60,000 nt of DNA from Symbiodinium natans (lineage: Eukaryota; Sar; Dinophyceae; Suessiales; Symbiodiniaceae). The stretch spans positions 740,001 to 800,000 of the forward strand of contig CAJNDS010000069.1 in NCBI GenBank assembly GCA_905221605.1, written 5' to 3'. The position numbers were made by a program, and so were the translations under genes. The first letter of the stretch is position 1, and each line of letters starts with the position of its first letter. The notes under the pieces are model-generated. The model had not been told where the DNA came from. It searched no databases and worked only from the letters and a program-made list of their open reading frames with translations. Shown one piece after another: positions 12,180-23,160 of the stretch.

Positions 12180-12275
12180 TTTGATTTCTGCAAAAATCAG
12201 ATTTGTGCCAAAAAGTGTCGGGCCTAGCGCCGGCAACTCTGAATACCACCTTTCCGCCCTAACACTTGCGACAGA
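12180..12275 (-). CDS. Candidate exon, unknown protein
   Basis: The minus strand is open through SVASVRAERWYSELPALGPT and LFGTNLIFAEI. Composition is varied and the frame extends into repeats on both sides. Splice sites were not fixed. Confidence 0.28.
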
Positions 12276-12527
12276 AGATGACCCTAAGCCCTGAAACCTA
12301 TAGGCCCTAGACCCAAAACAAAAAACAGCAACCCGAAGCCCCACCGACCCTAGAACCCTTCGGGATCAGGGTTCAGGGTTTAAGGTTTCAGGGTTTTGGG
12401 TTTTAGGGTTTAGGGTTTTAGGGTTTCAGGGCTTAGGATTTAGGATTTAGGGTTTAGGGTTTAAGGTTTCGGGTCCTAAAAGGCCCTCCCCAAAACAAAA
12501 CAAAAAGAAAATCCCAAACACCAAAGC

Positions 12528-12569
12528 CCGTGGCCAGGTGAAGCCTTCCCTCACCATGTCTTTGCTAAC
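12528..12569 (-). CDS. Candidate exon, unknown protein
   Basis: The minus strand reads VSKDMVREGFTWPR in exactly 14 codons between CCTCAG|G and a GC donor (CGG|GCTTTGG). Repeats flank both sides. With islands at 12685-12746 and 12180-12275 it may form one minus-strand gene. Confidence 0.35.
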
Positions 12570-12684
12570 CTGAGGACTCAGGGTGCAGGGTGCAGGGTTT
12601 AGGGTCTAGGGTTTAGGGTTTAGGGTTGAGGGTTAGGGTTTCGGGTCTAGGGTCTAGGACTAACTTGCTGGGAAGGGTTTAGGG

Positions 12685-12746
12685 TTGGGGCTTCCGGCTT
12701 TTCGTCTGAGAGGTTCCTGGTTCGTACAGGTCGGCGGGGGTTGAAG
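12685..12746 (-). CDS. Candidate exon, unknown protein
   Basis: After TCTGAG the minus strand reads FNPRRPVRTRNLSDEKPEAP before CCCTAAA-type repeats. Its acceptor is AG|C, which does not fit the AG|G pattern, so confidence is limited. Confidence 0.28.
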
Positions 12747-12822
12747 CTCAGAGATTTGGGGCTAAGGGGCGGGAAAGTGGTTTTTGAGAGTTCAGGATTC
12801 CAGGGCTTAGGACCTAAGATTT

Positions 12823-12950
12823 AGGCTTTGGGCTTTAGGCTTTAGGCTTTAGGCTTTAGGCTTTAGGCTTTAGGCTTTAGGCTTTAGGCTTTAGGCTTTA
12901 GGCTTTAGGCTTTAGGCTTTAGGCTGGAAGCTTTAGGCTTTAGGGTTTGG
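12823..12950 (+). repeat. TTTAGGC heptamer array
   Basis: About 17 tandem TTTAGGC units, a variant distinct from the arrays on either side. Confidence 0.93.
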
Positions 12951-13394
12951 GCTTAGGGTTTGGGCTTTGCAATTCCTTCAGGACTCCGGATTTGGAGGCC
13001 TAAACTCCCGAAAAAACCATCCCAAGCCATCCTAAGCCCTAAGGCCTAAACCCTAAACCCTAAACCCCAAAACAAACCATCCTTCACCATCCTAAACCTA
13101 TCCCTAAGCCCCCCTAAACTCCGATCTCTTCTCAACCCCTTGACTGAGGACTCTTCCCTACATCAGTCAGAATAGACACTTCAACTTAAGGGGGCTTTGG
13201 AGCGCCCCTAAACCGCAAACCCCAACCAGAATCCGCTCCAAGACCTGACTTTTTCCTGGGGCGCAGCCACTGGCACTGTGCTAGGCTCAGCTCGAGATCT
13301 GCTGGAAGCTTCGAGCTTACCTGTCATTCAGTTCAGGGTTTCGAGTTTAGGGTCAGGGTCTGGGGTTTAGGGTCTAGGGTTTGCTGTAACAGGG

Positions 13395-13488
13395 CGTAGA
13401 TGCTGTGAAGGTTAGGCTTTGGAACAAGCTCGAAAGCTTCCTGAGGTGCGAAGAGCAGCTCTGGCCCGATTGCGGAGGGCCATCTAAC
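13395..13488 (-). CDS. Candidate exon, unknown protein
   Basis: The minus strand is open through GPELLFAPQEAFELVPKPNL and HSIYALLQQ. An AG|G acceptor lies inside it (CCTCAG|GAAG). Repeats follow on the left. The larger island to 13880 stays open on both strands and was not resolved further. Confidence 0.33.
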
Positions 13489-13904
13489 ACCTTTCTCCCA
13501 CCCCATGCGCCGTCCGAGGCGGCAAAACCACCCAAACCTGTTCCTTTTAGGGTTCAGGCCGAAACTCAAGTCAATTGCTTTAAGCCTCTTTATTCCGTCA
13601 CGGTGGTCAATCTAGTTAGGGGAGCAGAAGGGGTGCCCAGGGGGGGCACAGGCGGGCCCAAGGCCTCCACCTCTGCGGCGAGGGGTCCGGGACCCCCTGG
13701 CCGAGGGCCCTCCCCAAAAATTCTGGGTAGGTATTTTATTAATACTGGCCCGAGAAGAACGGGCTCCGGCACCGGGCCCCACGTCATTGCTACCGACCCC
13801 CGAGCTGTGAGAGGCGGGCGAACGGCTTGCGCCATGGAGGTCCAAAGGCTTGCGCGCCGCCCCCCCACTGTGAGCCTTGAGCTTAGGGTTAAGGTTTAGG
13901 GTTC

Positions 13905-13995
13905 AGGGTTTCGGCGCCTCTTGCCGCTGGCCCAAGGCATCCAAGAAGGCGAGGCCACATCGGTGCAGCCAGTTGCGCGCACAGAGGCGTGCCTC
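13905..13995 (-). CDS. Candidate exon, strand unresolved
   Basis: The minus strand has AG|G followed by ARLCARNWLHRCGLAFLDAL and GQRQEAPK, an amphipathic-helix composition. The plus strand reads RLLPLAQGIQEGEATSVQPV and runs to a GAG|GT at the repeat edge. Neither can be excluded. Confidence 0.3.
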
Positions 13996-14346
13996 GACCC
14001 CGAGGTTAGGGTTTAGGGTGTAGGTTTAGGGTTTAGGGTTTAGGGTTTAGGGTTTAGGGTTACTGTATTTAGGGCTTGGGCTCTGCAGCTTACCGGCTAA
14101 AGGGTTCAGGGTGTAGGGTTGTATGGGGTGATGGTGCCTGATATGATTTTCGAAGATAAGGTTGAGGATTGCATGCCGGAGCAAGCCCTACATCGTAAAA
14201 GCCCCCTACCCTCAACCCTAATACCCTAAACTCGAGAAGCCAATGCCCAACACCAAACCCTAAACCCAAAACCCTAAACCCTAAACCCCCAATCCTAAAC
14301 CCTAAACCTAAACTCTAAACCGGAAGTCCTAAACCGTGGTCTCTGC

Positions 14347-14417
14347 TGGCGAAGGGTCATCGGACAAGTAGGTGGCCATGCTGGTGTAGAGCCTGTCGCG
14401 TACCTTGGGTGGCTGGC
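14347..14417 (-). CDS. Candidate exon, unknown protein
   Basis: Between CATAG|G and a GC donor (CCA|GCAGAG) the minus strand encodes 23 full codons, QPPKVRDRLYTSMATYLSDD and PSP. The next minus-strand island, starting at an AG|G near 14211, continues in phase as GLLRHAILNLIFENHIRHH. No family was recognised. Confidence 0.38.
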
Positions 14418-15478
14418 CTATGTTAGGTTTAGGTCGTAGGGTTAACGGTTTAGGGCTTAGGGCTGAGGGTTTAGGGTTTGGGGCTTAGGTTGCTTCGCTT
14501 AGGATTTAGAGTTGGCTTGGGAGGTTTACGGCCACAAAGCGTTCAAAAGCTTTCTGAACCTGGACTTTGACTGCTTCCGTGACAAGTCAGCGCAAGCCCT
14601 GCACCCGATCCAAACTAAAAGCCAGAAACCATACCTCTCCCCACCCGCAACAGGTCAAGCGGTCGACAAGTTTGGGATTACAGATAAATGGGGGTTTCCG
14701 ACAATAATAGGGGTATGCATTTGGGGTTCCTATATCGAGGAGCATACCAACCCTAAAACCCCTAAAACCCCTAAACCCCAAAACCCCAAGACCCTAAAAG
14801 CCTAAAGTCCAGAGAAGTCTAGAACCCTACACCCCTACTTTCAAGTACGCCCAAATGCAGCCGAATTGCTGGCGGATGGCCAAGATGTGCCAAGTGGCTG
14901 CGGATCTGGTGCCTGGTCGGCTGCCGGCTTCCCGCGATTCCATGGTTTTGGGTTTAGGGTCTAGGGTTTAGGGTTTAGGGGTTTACGGATTAAGGTTTCA
15001 CCCAAAAAAACCCAAAACTCTAAAAGCCTCGAAAGCCCTAAAAACGTTAAAGCCTCAAAGCCTTGAACTCAAACGCTCAGCCTCAAGGCCTTAAAGTCTG
15101 AATCGAAGCCCCAAAGCGTCAAACGAGATGAACAAAAGTCTCAAGCCTCAAGCCGAAGATTGCGATTCGGGCTTAGGGCTTTGGATTTGAGATTTAGGGT
15201 TTAAGGGCTTAGGATTCAGGTGCCCTTTATTTGTTCAATTGGGTTTATAGTTGCATCCAACCCAACAATACCGGGAATGAGGGCCCACTCTGGGTCCTAG
15301 TTGGGTACCGAGTTGCAACTTTTGTAAAACCTTACCCTTGAAATTGCGCAACAATGGTGTCTTCAGATCTTCATTAGGAGAAGGCCAAACCCAATAACAA
15401 AGCAAGCTTGAACATTTAGAATCAACGTTAAAGCATCTTTAAATCAAAGCAGAAACTATACCTAGTTGCAATGATGAA

Positions 15479-15480
15479 AC

Positions 15481-15544
<64 letters not shown>

Positions 15545-15545
15545 A
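15479..15545 (+). repeat. CTAA tetranucleotide microsatellite
   Basis: About 16 CTAA units followed by A-rich AAAC units to about 15615. Confidence 0.95.
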
Positions 15546-15884
15546 AAACAAACAAAACAAACGAACAACCAAACAAACAACCAAACAAACAACCAAACAG
15601 ACAAGCAAACAAACCAACAACTGCTAAACGCGTACTTTCTTGACTTAAGATTCAGCAATGAACAACGACTAACTGAAAACCACAGCAAAGAGATGATTAA
15701 CAGCTTTGAAGACATAAGCCAGTTCAATACATTGCCTTGCGTAACTTGGGGGGTGTAAGGTGTGCAAAGTTTGGAGGGCAAGAAGATCCAACGAAGACGG
15801 GGGAAAGAACGAAAGTTCGGCGACCGCTCGACTAAACCCTACACAATCCTAAACCCTAAGCCCTAAACCCCTGCCTCCGGCCAG

Positions 15885-15963
15885 TATGGATGCGAATCTG
15901 AACATGGCTGAGGATGCCAACCTTCCGGAGCAAGCTGAGCCCTCAACTCGAACCCCCAAAAAA
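15885..15963 (+). CDS. Candidate first exon on the plus strand
   Basis: ATG 15885 opens MDANLNMAEDANLPEQAEPS and TRTPKK, then a GC donor (AAA|GCTTGG) next to TTTAGGG repeats. Downstream plus-strand islands at 16.6, 16.8, 17.3 and 17.6 kb are also open and could continue it. The minus strand is open as well. Confidence 0.32.
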
Positions 15964-16650
15964 GCTTGGGGTTTAGGGTTGGGTCTGGGGTTCATTAGGG
16001 TTTAGGGTTTAAGATTTAGGGTTTACGGGAACGGGAATCCTAAACCCTGAGCCCCAAGCTGTGGAGGTAACTTGCGGCCGATATCAGGCAAGCAAAGACC
16101 AGTCATATTGGCCCTAACCAGTGCCTAAACATCAAACCCTAAACCGTAGATCCTAAACCCTGAACCCTAAACCCTAAATCCTTAGTGTTGAGGGTTGAGA
16201 GGAAAGATGACAGCCGACATCCCATAGTGTGCCAAGCTCCTCAGGGACCCTAAGCCCTAATCCCTAAACCCTGAGCCCTAAACCCCAAACCTCATAAACC
16301 CTAAGCCCCAAGCCCCAAGCCCTAAACCCTAAACCTTAAACCCTAAACCCTAAACCCTAAACCCTAAACCCTAAACCCTAAACCCAAAACCCAAAACCCT
16401 AAACCTAAACCCTAAACCTCAAACCCTAAACGCCAAAGCCCAAGAGCCCGTAAACCCGAAAAGCTACTGTAAAACCCAGAGCGCGAACCTGCTAAACCCT
16501 AAAATAAGCAAGGCTTGGGGTTTAGGGTTTAGGGCTTAGGGTTTAGGACCCCCTTGTTTTGTTGTGATCTAGGGAGCAGCTAAGTGGTTTTGGAGGCTTA
16601 GGCATAGGTGAAAGCCCAAGCTACCTAGAACTCCGAACCGCTTCCCACCA

Positions 16651-16731
16651 TGGGGGTCGAATGGTCCACTGAAGTGCAAGGCATCTTCCTGCTTCGAAGA
16701 GATGGTCTCCGCTGGCTAAACCCTTTCTCTT
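16651..16731 (+). CDS. Candidate exon or small ORF
   Basis: An ATG in good context (CCCACCATGG) opens MGVEWSTEVQGIFLLRRDGL and RWLNPFS, then TGA. A longer basic frame covers the same bases on the minus strand. An island at 16806-16922 (plus) continues with MARSNTKYLYPLCPGPFWKR and TGA. Confidence 0.27.
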
Positions 16732-17317
16732 GAAGCTTTTCTGCTTGGGGTCTCATAGGACGAGGGCATAAGAATGTGCATGAGTTACCGCTCTCCTTGG
16801 CCTTCTTCTCCGGCAAGGGCCGGCGACCAAGCGGGCCCGGAAGACCGCCGCGGCGGCCATGGCTCGTTCAAACACGAAGTACCTGTACCCTCTATGTCCA
16901 GGCCCTTTCTGGAAACGATGACCAAGTTCCATAAACCCTAACCCTAAACCCTAGACCCTAAACCCTTGACATGTTTAAGTGGACCTGGAAGTACATTTCC
17001 CTGAAAGCCCCGAATGTGCCAGCCTAAACCTCTGTATACAAAAAGCCGTGCAGGTGCGAGGTTTGCACTCAATCTTGGGATTCTACCTTGGACCCTTAAG
17101 GCTGTGCCCTTGGGTGTTGGGGACCCCTGATAAAGATCCTTAATGTAGTATAAATGCCGTATTAGGAGTATGTGAAGGGGAACGTTTAGGGGTACAACCT
17201 TAGGGGCACGAGTCTTCATCCCTGGATCTAAAATCATTTCGGGCCCTAAGCCCTAAACCTTAAATCCTAAACCCTAAACCCTAAACCCCCAAAAAACCGA
17301 AACCCCAAAAAAGCCGA

Positions 17318-17436
17318 AACCCTCACAGCCTCATGGAAGCCATGGGTGACTGGCTCGACCATCGACACGGCAAGCTTCCCGCGACCCCCGCTGAGCGTGG
17401 GCCCTCCGGAGGGCGTTTTCCAGGATTTTTGAGGTC
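17318..17436 (+). CDS. Candidate exon, unknown protein
   Basis: The plus strand reads LMEAMGDWLDHRHGKLPATP and AERGPSGGRFPGFL between a CACAG acceptor and TTTAGGG repeats. This is the most protein-like frame of the island. Confidence 0.34.
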
Positions 17437-17556
17437 GTTTAGGGTTAGGGTTTAGGATCTAGGGTTTAGGGTTTAGGGTTTAGGGTTTGGGGTTTAGGGT
17501 TTAGGGTTTAGGGTTTAGGTATTTTGGTTTACGGTTTAGGGTTTAGGGTTTCAAAG

Positions 17557-17637
17557 GTTCGTAACAGTAGCAGTACTGGCAATGGAATTAGAGCTCTCGC
17601 GCTTGCACTAGAACCCTTGCAGATACGGTTTGGGGTT
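17557..17637 (+). CDS. Candidate exon, unknown protein
   Basis: After CAAAG|G the plus strand reads VRNSSSTGNGIRALALALEP and LQIRF, flanked on both sides by TTTAGGG. The other plus frames hit stops. It could follow the island at 17318-17436. Confidence 0.33.
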
Positions 17638-18040
17638 TAGGGTTCGGCTTTAGAAAATTCAAGTGCGGCCAGAAACCATACACCTGGGGCAAGACAAACA
17701 CTTAGCCCCCTTGACGTTAGTGGATGGGGGTTTGTGGACCTTGGTTATTCCTGGAGCGCACCTACTAGACTCCGAGCTATGGTGACCCACCAACTGACCC
17801 ATCTACGCTCTTGCAACATTTACCCTCAGCCCAAAAACCCTAAACCCAACTGACTGCAAAGACAGGGTTCGGGGCTGAGGGCCCTGAAAGCCAGGCAAAA
17901 GGGCCCTGAACCAACTCTACAACCTAAACCCTAAACCATGACGGAGTTTGGGGAGGGCCTGGCACCGCCAGCACAGCCTGGAAGGAACACAACCTTTGCA
18001 CTATCTTCGAGACTGTCAGTTGTATGGTTGACTCTGTACA

Positions 18041-18196
18041 TATGTGTATATATATATATATATATATACATATAAGCTTGCACACAGATACATATATATG
18101 TACATACATACATACATACATACATACATACATACATACATACATACATACATACATACATACATACATACATACATACATACATACATACATACA

Positions 18197-18232
<36 letters not shown>

Positions 18233-18245
18233 TATATATGTATAT
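18041..18245 (+). repeat. CATA microsatellite with TA edges
   Basis: About 30 CATA units (18104-18226) bordered by TA dinucleotide runs on both sides. Confidence 0.95.
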
Positions 18246-18494
18246 CACCCTTAAAAAAACCCCAGCCCTAAAACCCTAATGGCTTTTGGATGGTCCGGGG
18301 TTCCTCGGGGTTTTGGGACTTCCCCTGCCTTCGCCCAGGAACCGAACGCGAGCTCTCACTGAGCGCTGCCGAGGCATAAATCCTCGGTAGGCGGAGGTTT
18401 CGAGCTGAGGGCGCCACATCCTCGTGACTGTTCCATCCGCTCTCTCGCTGGTATATAACTTGAACTACGAACTAAGGACCCACAACGCCCGTTA

Positions 18495-18885
18495 GGGGCT
18501 TTGGGATTAGGAGTTCGGGCTTCAGTCTCTGGCTTGAAGAACACGGTGCTGATGGGTCTCTTACCAGCTTTCACGTGTCGCACGTGCCGAAGCCGAGACA
18601 AGAAATCAAAATGAAGGCTCGGTTCTTCAGGGGCCAAACTTTACATGCTTTTTGCCACATGTTGAATCAAAAGGGCTCGCCATGTGAGGTAAGCTGCGTG
18701 TACATACGGTTCTTTCCGCACAATGGCGAGTGTCGAGTGTTAAACTCATTTGTTTGTTTAGGGTGCTTTTGGAGATACCAGCAACAAAAAACCTCATGCC
18801 AAGAGTCCGTGGCACAGCACATCATAGTCACGCTCCAGTTGCCCAGCCTCGGCCAACGATGCCGTTCGCCCAGCATAGGGGGTTT
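18495..18885 (+). CDS. Open island, strand unresolved
   Basis: The plus strand is open for over 100 codons (LWLEEHGADGSLTSFHVSHV, then PKPRQEIKMKARFFRGQ). The minus strand has an ATG-started frame (MAPEEPSLHFDFLSRLRHVR) over 18356-18637. Either could be an exon. No family was recognised. Confidence 0.28.
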
Positions 18886-18919
18886 TGGGTTGAGATTCAG
18901 GGTTTGGGGAAGCCCCTAA

Positions 18920-19600
18920 ACGCCTAAAGCGTAAGGGTTTGAGGTTCAAGGTCCAGGGCTTAGGGCCTGGGGTTTTCGTTTTAAAGTTTGGGGTTTGGGG
19001 CTCATAGGGGGCTCAAAGTCGGGGTGAAACCAGCAGAAGCAACAAGTAGCCTAAAGATACTATGACGAGCCAAAAGAAGACAAGAGAAACCACCAGCAAC
19101 CCCAAAAAGCTAGCGCAAGAAGACGCAAGCCAACACAAGCCAACACAATCTAATTTAAGCCAAGACATGCCACACGAAGCCAAAAGAAGCCAATCCAAAA
19201 TAAGCAACACAACAATGCCAAGGCAAACCATGCATAAACATATCGGAGCGACAGTATGGGGTTAGACATACATCACGTCGCACGTAGTGTTGAGCTATTG
19301 TTATGTTGCCGGGCATGTTGCGCGTATTCCGGCATGGCGCTGTAGCTTTCCACAAGGGAGCTGAAGTGCGGTTCAGGGTTTGGAGAAGCAACTACCATAT
19401 CATCTCGAAGCAGCCAGGTTGCATGCAGCTGCACTTGCAGATCGTAGAAGGCCTGCGAAATCGCACACTTCCTAGCGACCACGACACCCACCCTAAACCC
19501 AGAACACGAATAGCCCCTACAACACATATCTGAAGGTCCTACCTAGCTTGCACCCCTCAACCCTAAACCCGCAACCGTAAACCCTCTCACCCGCAACCTA
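18920..19600. other. Gene-poor stretch with AGCCAA low complexity
   Basis: 19013-19265 is rich in AAGCCAA and CAACACAA motifs, giving a Leu-rich frame on the minus strand that looks like an artefact. 19270-19530 is open on both strands with no recognised motif. Confidence 0.4.
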
Positions 19601-20341
19601 ATGCCTAAACCTGTACCTGAACCCCAGGATCCATCTGCGCGCCGCACTTTCCATCAGGGCTTTTGTTTCTTCTTACGGTTTTCGGGTGTAGGGTTTCAGG
19701 GGGTTCAGGGTTTAGGGCTTAGGGGGGGTTTAGGTTTAGGGCTTCGAGTTGAGGGGTTTTGGGCCTGCAAGGATTCAGGGTGTTTACGTTGGGGTCTACG
19801 GTAGTTTAGGTGTTGTGCTGTGCAAGGCGCCCAGAACTCCCCAAACCTTCCTAGAATTAAACCTACATAGGCTCGAAAAGCCCTCAAAGCCCCAGCTTAT
19901 AAACCCTTCAACCCGCAAAATCCGAAGCTTAACCCCTCTTAAGCCCCTATGAGACTTCACTTCAAACCCCAAACACCGCAAACCTTACAAGGCCTCTAAA
20001 CGATGCAGGCCGCCCAACTCCCCAAAACCAAAAGTCCTAAACCCATCAACAGACTTCACCCTGAACCCTAAACCCTGAGTAGTCCAGACGTGCAAAATCC
20101 TTGCCAAACCTGTAGGGCGGCCTTGGTCTTAAACCCTAAAATGCACGAGTTCGTTGCCCTTAACCCTAAAGGGTTTAGGGCCCAGGGCTTTGAGGTTTAG
20201 GGGTTTAGGGCTGTTAGTTTTGGGGCTTAGGGCTTAGAGCTTTGAGGCCAAACCCTCAACCATAAATCCAACACCCTAAACCCTAAACCCTAAACCCTTA
20301 ACCCTGAACCCTAAACCAACCTCCCCCTCACCCTACGGAGC

Positions 20342-22100
20342 CTCATAGCTCTGCGCCGCCAGGATCAGCCCGGAGCTCGGGATGTCGAGACGGTGCCTTG
20401 TGTTTGAGGGTTTAGAGGGCTTGGGGCCTAAGAGGCCCAAGCGTCTGAAACCCTTTGCAGCTTCAAGACACCGCAGGCCCCCATGTCCGAAGCCCTAAAT
20501 TGCTAAACCTTCTTCCCGAAGATGTAAAAACTTCCAGATGTTCTTTGACCTGTTCAAAAAGCACCATCCCAGACATTCGTTCGTTTCTTGGAAAACCCCC
20601 GCCCTCCCCTCCCCCCATGCCCCCATAAAGAATTTTAAGAAGAACTCCTTGAAGACCTACAGTAGGCCCTGAGGTTCCCTTTAAACCCAAAACGCCACAT
20701 CATGGAACCCTGCCGAACCCGACTCAGGCCCAACAAAAAGCAAACTGAATCCTGAAATTCCCGAACGAGCACCGTGAACCCCAAGCCCTAAACCCTAAAC
20801 CCCATTAAAGCCTAATGAAACCCTGTAAACCCCGACCCCGACCCGCAAACATGAAGCTTTCAAACCCAAATGAAGCCTTACAAACCCCTAGCAGAATCTG
20901 ATAAACCCTAAAACCCTAAAGCCCTAAAACTGAAACCCTAAAACCCTAAAACCCCAAAACCCCAAAGCCCCAAAACCCCAAAGCCCCAAAGCCCAAAACC
21001 CCAAGCCCCCCCAAAAGCCCCCCCAAAACCCCAAAGCCCCAAAGCCCCAAAGCCCCAAAGCCCCAAACCCCAAAGCCCCAAAGCCCCAAAGCCCCAAAAC
21101 CCTGAAACCCCAAAACCCCAAAACCCCAAAACCCCAAAACCCCAAAACCCCAAAACCCCAAATCCCCAAAACCCCAAAACCCCAAAACCCCAAAACCCCA
21201 AAACCCCAAAACCCCAAAAACCCCAAAACCCCAAAACCTCAAAACCCCAAAACCCCAAAACCCCTAAACCCCTAAAACCCAAAACCCCAAAAGCCCTGAC
21301 AACCTAACTCTTTCAGCTCCGGGTGCAGGAAGCCGAAGTTGTGAACCCGATCCTCGAAGATCGGGCGGGGTCCGAAACCTGGCTCTCACTCGGATGAGGG
21401 GTTTAGGGTTTAGGATTAGGGTTTAGGGTTTGGGGTTTTGCTTGTAGAGTTTAGGGTTTAGGGTTTCGGGTTTATGGGGTCTAGGGTTTAGGGGGGTTAG
21501 GGTTTGGGGGGGGTTCAGGGGTCAGGGCTTAGGGCTTAGGACTCTCGAAACCCTCAGGACGAGACGGGCGTCTTGAGATTCGTAAGTCTTTGGGTAGTTG
21601 TGTTGACGGGGCCGAAAACCATGGAGAATCTTCTAGTTCTCTTCTTTTTTTGCGATTTAGAGGTTAAAGACTGAGGTTTAGTGCTTCCATGTCTGGAGCT
21701 TAGGTAAGGAGGGCTCAGGGATTAGGGTTTCGGGATTTATGCCAAAACCCCTCAAACCCCGACCGAAACCGATCCAGCAGCCATTAACCCTACACCCTGA
21801 ATCCTAAACCCTAAACCAGGACGAAGATGCAAATTCTACTCTTCCGGTTGAGTCTGAGGAGGAAGCTTGTCGAATTTGGACTTATAGGAATTCCGGCTTT
21901 GGGCTTCCTAAACCCTTTGCCCCCGAATCCTAAACCCTAAACCCTAAACCCGAAACCCGAAACCCTAAACCCTAAACCCTAAACCCTGAACCCTGAACCC
22001 TAAACCCTGAACCCTTCATTGTGCCCTTTGAGCCCCTTCGAGTCCAGTTGCTCACTTTGCCGTAGTCCAGGAGCTGCGGCTCCACGTGACCCCCATAGAC
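20342..22100 (-). CDS. Three candidate exons that join in frame
   Basis: The exons are 22100-22034, 21378-21318 and 20396-20342. Each has an AG|G acceptor and a GC donor, and the phases (0/1, 1/2, 2/0) match. They read VYGGHVEPQLLDYGKVSNWT and RR, then FGPRPIFEDRVHNFGFLHP, then HRLDIPSSGLILAAQSYE. The long spacers hold telomere-like arrays, including the AAAACCCC array at 20929-21290. The product is not recognised and neither end is placed. GC is a common dinucleotide, so phase matching alone is modest support. Confidence 0.42.
20929..21290 (-). repeat. AAAACCCC octamer array
   Basis: About 40 octamers, mainly AAAACCCC with an AAAGCCCC block at 20960-21105. The unit is the same as the TTTTGGGG telomere repeat of hypotrich ciliates, here as an internal variant. 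Confidence 0.93.
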
Positions 22101-22944
22101 CTGCGCAGGTGGACTCAGGGTTCAGGCTTCAGGGTTCAGGGTTCAGGGTTCAGGGTTGAGGGTTTAGGGTTTAGGGTTTAGGGTTAATGGTTTTGGGTTT
22201 AGGCGCTTAGAGCTTTGGACTTGGAGGGCTGTCATAAAGATTCAGGCTTGGATGTTCAGGCGTCGCAGGGCCAGTGTTGCTTGCTAGAGTCTGCTTCAGG
22301 CTTGGGCTTTAACGATCAAACCCCCAAAGCCCTAAAACACCCTATACAAACACAAACCCTAAAACCCTAGCACCCTAAGCCTTTAACCCCAAAACCCAAA
22401 ACGCTACAGCCATAAAGCCCTCTAAGGAGCCCACGCACGGTCTGGGCTTCCGGCTTTAGGGCTTTAAGGTTTAGGGTTTAGGGCTTTAAGGGGTTTAAGG
22501 TTTAGGGCTGTTTAGGGGTTTGAGGTGTCGGGTTTAGGGCCTTAAGGCTGCCTTTGTTCCAAGCTTGGAACCCTGAGCACTAAACCCCAACTCCCAAACC
22601 CTAACCCCGAGACTATCTTTGGGTAGGTTGGCTGTTCATAGAGCCCTTTCTCGCTGTCTTAGGTCACCTGCCGTTAAATAGGCTTTGGGCTCGGGGTTAG
22701 GGTTTACCCTTAACCCGAAACCCCGAAACCCTGAAACCCTAAACCCTAACCCTAAACCCCTCGGGCTCTACTCCCGAAGGCTGGGCGGCTTGGAGGCCTC
22801 CCAACCAGGCGGCTTGAACAGCACCGGGCGGTCCTTGCTTGTGGGAGGAACTTTGGGGGGGGCTTTAGGGGGGTTTAGGGTTTAGGGTTTCGGGTTTGGG
22901 GTTTAGGGTTTAGGGTGGGTTTAGGGTTTAGGGTTTAGGGTGTA

Positions 22945-22948
22945 GGGT

Positions 22949-23015
<67 letters not shown>

Positions 23016-23032
23016 GGGTTGAGGGTTGAGGG
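22945..23032 (+). repeat. GGGTTGA heptamer array
   Basis: About 12 tandem GGGTTGA units with one extra G. Confidence 0.92.
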
Positions 23033-23065
23033 TTTTGCGTTTTGGGTTTTGAGTTTAGGGCTTAG

Positions 23066-23160
23066 GCCCCCTTATACTATAAAAGTCTTCAGTGGGGATT
23101 ATAATAGGGAGTACTGTACTCCCCCCATTCGGGACTGCTAGTAGCAGGGGGAACATCCCG
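23066..23160. mobile_element. MITE-like element, family 2, copy B
   Basis: The right end (GGGACTGCTAGTAGCAGGGG then GAACATCCC) matches copy A at 25110-25216. The left half is more diverged but keeps the order CCCTTATA, GTCTTCA, GGGGATTATAATAG. Confidence 0.5.

Noticed and set aside
8061-12950. CRISPR array
   Set aside because: The repeats are tandem short units without unique spacers.
17924-18271. Met-Tyr-Val-Cys and Tyr-Ile-His repeat frames
   Set aside because: Direct products of the CATA microsatellite.
20924-21282. Gly-Phe-Trp-Gly repeat frames of about 100 codons
   Set aside because: They follow from the octamer array and are open in several frames at once.
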